Below, one piece after another: positions 34,533 through 37,945 of a stretch of DNA of 37,945 bases (position 1 is its first letter; every line of letters begins with the position of its first letter). The stretch is from Sutterella sp. (GTDB lineage Bacteria > Pseudomonadota > Gammaproteobacteria > Burkholderiales > Burkholderiaceae_F): positions 1-37,945 of the forward strand of contig DYCH01000023.1 of the NCBI GenBank assembly GCA_019418235.1, in the 5' to 3' direction. Both the position numbers and the translations under genes were made by a program. The notes beneath the pieces were generated by a model. The model was not told the origin of the DNA, searched no databases, and saw nothing but the letters and a program-made list of their open reading frames with translations.

Positions 34533-35126
34533 TCAGTCCTTAAGACCCGGCAAAACGGGTAAGCCGGCCTTTGCCAATAAAGAAACCGTTTGAATTAAGG
34601 GCAGACCAATTAAAGCGGTGGGGTCATCCGAGACGACACTTTTCATTAAAGCAACGCCCAACTTTTCGATTTTGGCAGAGCCCGCGCAGTTATAAGGCTC
34701 TTCAATATCGAGGTAACGTTCAATCGTCTCAAGCGATAAGGTTTTCATCGTCACTGTGGTGGGTACCATTGTCTCGAACGTTTCACCTTGGGGGTTCACG
34801 ATGCAAAGAGCGGTCATAAAGACCAATTGATTGCCAGACATTGCGCTTAACTGTTCAATGGCGCGCTCTCGCGTGTGAGGTTTACCGAGAATGCGATCGC
34901 CTAAAACGGCGACTTGGTCGCTGCCGATGATGATGGCGTCGGGCTGTTGCTCATGAATCGCCAAGGCTTTCAATTTGGCCAAACGCGTACAAAGCGCCTG
35001 TGGCGTTTCACCCGGCAGTGCGCTTTCATCAATGTCGGGTGAAGCACACGTAAAATCGACACCTAAGCGAGAAAGGAGCTCTTTACGATAAGGGGAGCTC
35101 GACCCAAGAATCAGTTTCGGTAACAT
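34533..35126 (-). CDS. yceF: Maf/YceF-type nucleotide pyrophosphatase
   Basis: Maf-family pyrophosphatase; the YceF branch hydrolyses 7-methyl-GTP and so clears modified nucleotides. The 197-residue product begins MLPKLILGSSSPYRKELL (the substrate-binding SSSPYR motif) and has the catalytic Asp in IIGSDQVAVL. EPYNCAGSAKIE is near the YceF-type signature. I start at the ATG at 35126, where the family homology begins. The frame extends to a TTG at 35180, but that adds 18 unrelated residues. There is no strong Shine-Dalgarno sequence. It is divergent from yceD and in operon with the RsmI-like gene. Confidence 0.88.
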   Translation of the reverse strand: MLPKLILGSSSPYRKELLSRLGVDFTCASPDIDESALPGETPQALCTRLAKLKALAIHEQQPDAIIIGSDQVAVLGDRILGKPHTRERAIEQLSAMSGNQLVFMTALCIVNPQGETFETMVPTTVTMKTLSLETIERYLDIEEPYNCAGSAKIEKLGVALMKSVVSDDPTALIGLPLIQTVSLLAKAGLPVLPGLKD

Positions 35127-35228
35127 AGCACACACGAAATTTGAGACGCTAACTAATATAGAGCGTCTGATGATATACAATAGCCCTCGAGATTTTTCGA
35201 TCCGACGCTAAACCATCTCTCTAAAAGT

Positions 35229-35260
35229 TTTCTCAAATCATGATAACTTTTGAGAAAGGA
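35229..35260 (+). promoter_or_regulatory. Hairpin at the yceD ribosome-binding site
   Basis: TTTCTCAAA (35229-35237) is the exact complement of TTTGAGAAA (35249-35257). The right arm overlaps the GAGAAAGGA Shine-Dalgarno region of yceD (35252-35260), so folding could hinder initiation. Regulatory meaning is conjecture. Confidence 0.4.
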
Positions 35261-35268
35261 ATCTTTAA

Positions 35269-35802
35269 ATGACGAAGTCTAAACAAAATTTTGCCACAGT
35301 CGATATTTTTTCTGTTTCTCGTAAACATCAACGCATCGAAACGCAAGTGCCGGTAAAGGACATGCCGGAGTTGTGTGCTTTTTTGTGTGATGTGAGCGAT
35401 AGCGACATGATTGACGTCGTGATTGAAGGCTGCGATGGTGCCAAGGGCTTGCCCGGGGCCATTTTGCAGTTCAGAGGTGAAGTGTCCGTCCCTTGCACGC
35501 GTTGCATGAAGCCCATTGTCGTGACAGTGGAGCGTGAAGTGCCGTTTCTTTTTGTGATGAACGAGGCTCAAGCCAACCGTTTACCGATCGACGATGATGA
35601 CGATTGGGAAATTGTGGTGGGGTCTGATCGCATGAATGTAGCCCAATGGGTTCAAGAAGAAGCCATTTTGTCGTTGCCGAATTTCCCGCGTCATGACGAT
35701 TGTGAACCGCCCGTTGAGCTTCAAGAGGAACAAAGTCAGGAAGAAATTGCAAAAAAACCAAATCCTTTTGCAAATTTACGAGACTTAATGAAAAAAAACT
35801 GA
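35269..35802 (+). CDS. yceD: YceD family protein (DUF177)
   Basis: YceD proteins (DUF177) are widely encoded just upstream of rpmF and are linked to 23S rRNA accumulation and ribosome assembly. The 177-residue product has the family core RGEVSVPCTRCMKPI with a CTRC pair (about residues 70-80). An acidic segment (PIDDDDDWEI, about 106-115) and a C-terminal NPFANLRDLMKKN motif follow, the latter a standard YceD ending. GAGAAAGGA precedes the ATG. The next gene, 98 nt on, is rpmF, supporting the call. Confidence 0.9.
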   Translation: MTKSKQNFATVDIFSVSRKHQRIETQVPVKDMPELCAFLCDVSDSDMIDVVIEGCDGAKGLPGAILQFRGEVSVPCTRCMKPIVVTVEREVPFLFVMNEAQANRLPIDDDDDWEIVVGSDRMNVAQWVQEEAILSLPNFPRHDDCEPPVELQEEQSQEEIAKKPNPFANLRDLMKKN

Positions 35803-35842
35803 TACAATAGCCAAACTTTTTTTGCGCCCTCGTGAATCGCTG

Positions 35843-35872
35843 TTGGCATAACAGTTATGACTTGGGTATAAT
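35843..35872 (+). promoter_or_regulatory. Promoter of rpmF
   Basis: TTGGCA (35843-35848) and a consensus TATAAT (35867-35872) are separated by 18 bp, 28 nt before the rpmF ATG. Confidence 0.78.
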
Positions 35873-35900
35873 TTTTCGTTTTCAATCGTGGGGTATTGCT

Positions 35901-36080
35901 ATGGCAGTCCAACAAAATAAAAAATCGACCAACAAACGCGGCAACCACCGTGCTCATGACTTCTTGACGAACCCGGCTACGGCTGTTGAACCGAAGACCG
36001 GTGAAGTTCACCTTCGTCACCACATCAGCCCGAACGGCTTCTACCGTGGTAAGAAGGTCATCGACGTCAAGGGCGAATAA
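35901..36080 (+). CDS. rpmF: 50S ribosomal protein L32
   Basis: Small 59-residue large-subunit protein. It begins MAVQQNKKSTNKRGNHRAHD and contains PATAVEPKTGEVHLRHHISP and FYRGKKVI, the standard L32 pattern. The usual zinc-binding cysteines are absent, as in the non-zinc (C-minus) form found in most proteobacteria. It has its own promoter just upstream and follows yceD. plsX, which normally follows rpmF, is missing here. Confidence 0.96.
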   Translation: MAVQQNKKSTNKRGNHRAHDFLTNPATAVEPKTGEVHLRHHISPNGFYRGKKVIDVKGE

Positions 36081-36382
36081 TAGCGTCACTTGTCATTAAC
36101 GGATTGGGTTGAATCGGCTATCGGAGTATTTCGCTTTCGCCGGCAACGCCAAAACCCCACAGCCAATGTGCAAACGTTGCGGTGGGAGACAAAATAAATG
36201 ATGCTCGTTTGACCGCCGTTGTTGATCGACTAGAAAAAGGAATCCAGTTTTGGGTTCCTTTTTTCGTTAGTGCACTCAAAATGCGACAGTGACTAACGAA
36301 ATGTTGCATTTTTTTAGTAAGGCTCGTCTTCTTTCTTTTACAATTATCAGATTAGGTTTTAGAAAAAGAAAGGGCAATCGAA
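36081..36382 (+). other. rpmF-fabH intergenic region without plsX
   Basis: A 302-nt spacer. Its first 150 nt carry no recognisable gene. The terminator lies at 36234-36265 and is followed by an AT-rich stretch that should hold the fabH promoter; the Shine-Dalgarno GAAAGGG is just before the ATG. I see no remnant of plsX. Confidence 0.6.
36234..36265 (+). terminator. Terminator of rpmF
   Basis: AAAAAGGAATCC pairs with GGGTTCCTTTTTT across a short loop (36234-36245 / 36252-36264). It ends in a six-T run. Confidence 0.88.
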
Positions 36383-37366
36383 ATGGCTCAGATTTATTCA
36401 CGTATTGTGGCAACGGGTTCGGCCTTGCCGGAAAAAGCAATGACCAATGCACAATTGGCTCAAGAGCTTTCGCTTCGCAACATTGAGACGTCTGATGAAT
36501 GGATTCGTACACGAACGGGCATTGAGAAGCGTTATTTGGCTGAGCGCGGTTTGACGACCACGAAGTTGGCCGAACGTGCCGCACGTTCTGCCTTCTGGGA
36601 TAGCACGATTGCTCCTGAAGACATTGATCTTATTATTGTGGCAACAACGACACCTGATATGGTTTTCCCGTCAACGGCCTGCCAATTGCAAAAGGCTTTG
36701 GGCTGTAAGCGCGGTGCCGCCTTCGACGTGCAAGCCGTTTGTGCCGGTTTTATTTATGCGTTAGTCAACGCTGATGCCTTGATCCGTACGGGTGCTTATA
36801 AGAATGCATTGGTAGTTGGCGTTGATGTCATGAGCCGTTTGGTGGACTGGGATGACCGTTCAACCTGTGTGCTTTTTGGCGATGGCGCCGGTGCCGTGAT
36901 TTTGTCTGCAAGCGAAGAACCCGGTTTGTTAGCCTCGCACTTATCGGCTGACGGTACGCTCGATGAAAAGGTTTTGGGGTGCGAATCTCACTTCCAAGGT
37001 GGCGAATCTCATGGTGAGGCCTTTGTTCGCATGGACGGTCAAGCCGTTTTCAAGATGGCGGTTTCTGCTATGCACGAAAGCGCTCAAAACGTTTTGAAGA
37101 CGGCTGGCTTAACGGTGGCCGATGTTAATCACTACGTGCCCCACCAAGCCAATTTCCGTATTATGGAAAAGGTCGCTCAAAAGATCGGTATTGATATGGA
37201 CAAGATGGTCGTGACGGTGAATCGCCACGGCAATACCTCTGCGGCGTCCGTCCCCTTGGCTTTGGATAACGCTGTGCGTCACGACAAGATTCAAAAGGGT
37301 GATGTCGTATTAATGCAAGCTGTCGGCGCCGGTATGGCCTGGGGCAGTGTTCTTTTGAAGTGTTGA
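36383..37366 (+). CDS. fabH: 3-oxoacyl-[acyl-carrier-protein] synthase III (KAS III)
   Basis: FabH condenses acetyl-CoA with malonyl-ACP to start type II fatty acid synthesis. The 327-residue product carries the thiolase-fold catalytic triad: Cys120 (VQAVCAGFIYA), His254 (VPHQANFRI) and Asn284 (RHGNTSAAS). DEWIRTRTGIEKR and FGDGAGAVIL are also present. The C-terminus ends GSVLLKC, then TGA. That TGA and the third base of the Cys codon appear to lie within the neighbouring insertion element, so the original last residue(s) and stop may have been replaced. plsX is absent upstream, and fabD does not follow directly. Confidence 0.95.
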   Translation: MAQIYSRIVATGSALPEKAMTNAQLAQELSLRNIETSDEWIRTRTGIEKRYLAERGLTTTKLAERAARSAFWDSTIAPEDIDLIIVATTTPDMVFPSTACQLQKALGCKRGAAFDVQAVCAGFIYALVNADALIRTGAYKNALVVGVDVMSRLVDWDDRSTCVLFGDGAGAVILSASEEPGLLASHLSADGTLDEKVLGCESHFQGGESHGEAFVRMDGQAVFKMAVSAMHESAQNVLKTAGLTVADVNHYVPHQANFRIMEKVAQKIGIDMDKMVVTVNRHGNTSAASVPLALDNAVRHDKIQKGDVVLMQAVGAGMAWGSVLLKC

Positions 37367-37500
37367 CATCCTCCCCTCACTGAGTGAGGGGATTCCTACG
37401 GGTAGTGCACAGTTTTATGCCGTACACTACCTTCGGTGGGTTCCTGTTGCTGACCAACTAACGTTGTTTCACTCGGCAGGCATCGAAGGGACTGTCCGCC
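37363..37500 (-). ncRNA. Predicted omega-RNA of the second element
   Basis: The tnpB 3' end and right end carry two stable hairpins (37401-37431 and 37373-37391), as in TnpB guide RNAs. The adjacent flank, which would act as the guide, is the 3' end of fabH. The 5' limit is arbitrary; this is by analogy only. Confidence 0.4.
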
Positions 37501-37945
37501 CCCGGTTTAATACATTGATCGCTCCTACAACATCAGCGTTGTTCGCGTAGCCACATTGACGGCACTTAAACTCCGCTTGCGTAGGGCGATTTTCTTTTTC
37601 ACAATGACCGCAACTCGGGCACGTTTGACTTGTGTACGCAGGATTGACCTTTGTCACGTAGCCACCGTGTTTGAGTAGCGCCCACTCCAGACTTGAAACC
37701 AATTGATGAGGCGAAAACCGCAACATCGCTTTGTTTAAGCCGGACTTTTGTTTAACCCGTCTACCTGGTTCTTCTATCGTTCCCTTGGCGCTCGCTGTCA
37801 TATTGCGGATTTTCAAATCCTCGACATAGACCATCCCGACCGTGCGTGCAATGGCGTTTGCCGTTTGTTGACAGAAATCCTTACGGATGTTGCGAAGTTT
37901 TTGATAGAGCTTTTGGATCTGCGCCTTCAAGCGACGACGCTTGCG
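37469..37945 (-). CDS. tnpB: TnpB RNA-guided nuclease, C-terminal part (cut by the window end)
   Basis: C-terminal 158 residues of a second TnpB, clearly different from the one at 17587. The frame stays open to the window edge. It includes the connecting helix RRRLKAQIQKLYQKLRNIRKDF and the RuvC-II Glu in VYVEDLKIRN. The zinc finger is CPSC...CRQC, and the RuvC-III Asp lies in NNADVVGAINV. The first RuvC aspartate lies outside the window, so full activity cannot be judged. Its end abuts fabH. Whether a tnpA accompanies it is not visible. Confidence 0.93.
   Translation of the reverse strand, partial: RKRRRLKAQIQKLYQKLRNIRKDFCQQTANAIARTVGMVYVEDLKIRNMTASAKGTIEEPGRRVKQKSGLNKAMLRFSPHQLVSSLEWALLKHGGYVTKVNPAYTSQTCPSCGHCEKENRPTQAEFKCRQCGYANNADVVGAINVLNRGRTVPSMPAE

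Larger units (their letters stand above)
37363..37945 (-). mobile_element. IS605/IS1341-type element, right end and partial tnpB
   Basis: The element runs beyond the window. Its right end contains the typical hairpin CCCCTCAC-TGA-GTGAGGGG (37373-37391). On the minus strand it ends ...GGATGTCAA, matching the TCAA cleavage site known for IS608. If cleaved there, the boundary is at 37363, inside the fabH stop region. A second hairpin GGTAGTG/CACTACC lies at 37401-37431. Confidence 0.8.

Noticed and set aside
31305..36137. The 13-mer GAGTATTTCGCTT appears in both the rne leader and the rpmF-fabH spacer
   Set aside because: In a 38-kb window several such 13-mer coincidences are expected by chance, and the flanks do not match.
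1..37945. CRISPR arrays, tRNA or rRNA genes
   Set aside because: I saw no regularly spaced repeats and no GTTCGA-type T-loop with a cloverleaf; none can be supported.

Overview
The window looks like a core chromosomal segment of a betaproteobacterium (Burkholderiales). The gut-associated Sutterellaceae (Sutterella/Parasutterella type) are my best guess. I base this on gene content and order (rpsF-priB-rpsR-rplI-dnaB; maf next to an RsmI-like methylase and yceD-rpmF-fabH; a large RNase E with an Arg/Ala/Pro-rich tail; a DUF2863-like protein), on moderate GC, and on strong GAA/CAA/AAG codon preference in highly expressed genes. The taxon is an inference; no rRNA gene is present.

Layout. (1) 1-3600: ribosomal/replication operon rpsF-priB-rpsR-rplI, a terminator, then dnaB overlapping a small DUF456-type membrane protein. 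(2) 3612-12388, minus strand: a compact recC-recB-recD operon. (3) 12615-13618: a ZIP-family metal transporter followed by an orphan 60-aa VbhA-like (Fic-inhibitor) antitoxin with no Fic toxin next to it. (4) 13786-15126, minus strand: an AT-rich island of three unrecognised genes; the first and third are diverged paralogues sharing an EHEIWxAIALxN core. (5) 15307-17455, minus strand: bcp peroxiredoxin and a PIN-PhoH ATPase. (6) about 17521-19258: a complete IS200/IS605-type element (tnpA plus tnpB) with matched end hairpins. (7) 19363-22552: crcB fluoride channel and clpB, the latter behind a near-consensus sigma-32 promoter. (8) 22618-25944: a lysine riboswitch with its terminator controlling an APC-family amino-acid transporter and a YtcJ-type metal-dependent amidohydrolase. 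(9) 26052-31134: periplasmic endonuclease I, then on the minus strand a DUF2863-like protein and rne. (10) 31135-32008: an 874-nt gene-free stretch. (11) 32015-33693: rluC and a HAD phosphatase. (12) 33750-35126, minus strand: an RsmI-like methylase and maf/yceF. (13) 35269-37366: yceD, rpmF and fabH, with plsX missing from its usual place and a second tnpB-bearing element abutting the end of fabH and probably supplying its stop codon.

Most genes are housekeeping. The parts worth attention are the lysine-riboswitch transporter/amidohydrolase module, which I read as a lysine-scavenging pathway for a modified lysine; the unknown three-gene island beside an orphan antitoxin; and the two TnpB elements, whose ends sit against bcp/crcB and fabH. 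All boundaries, promoters and RNA structures were read by eye.
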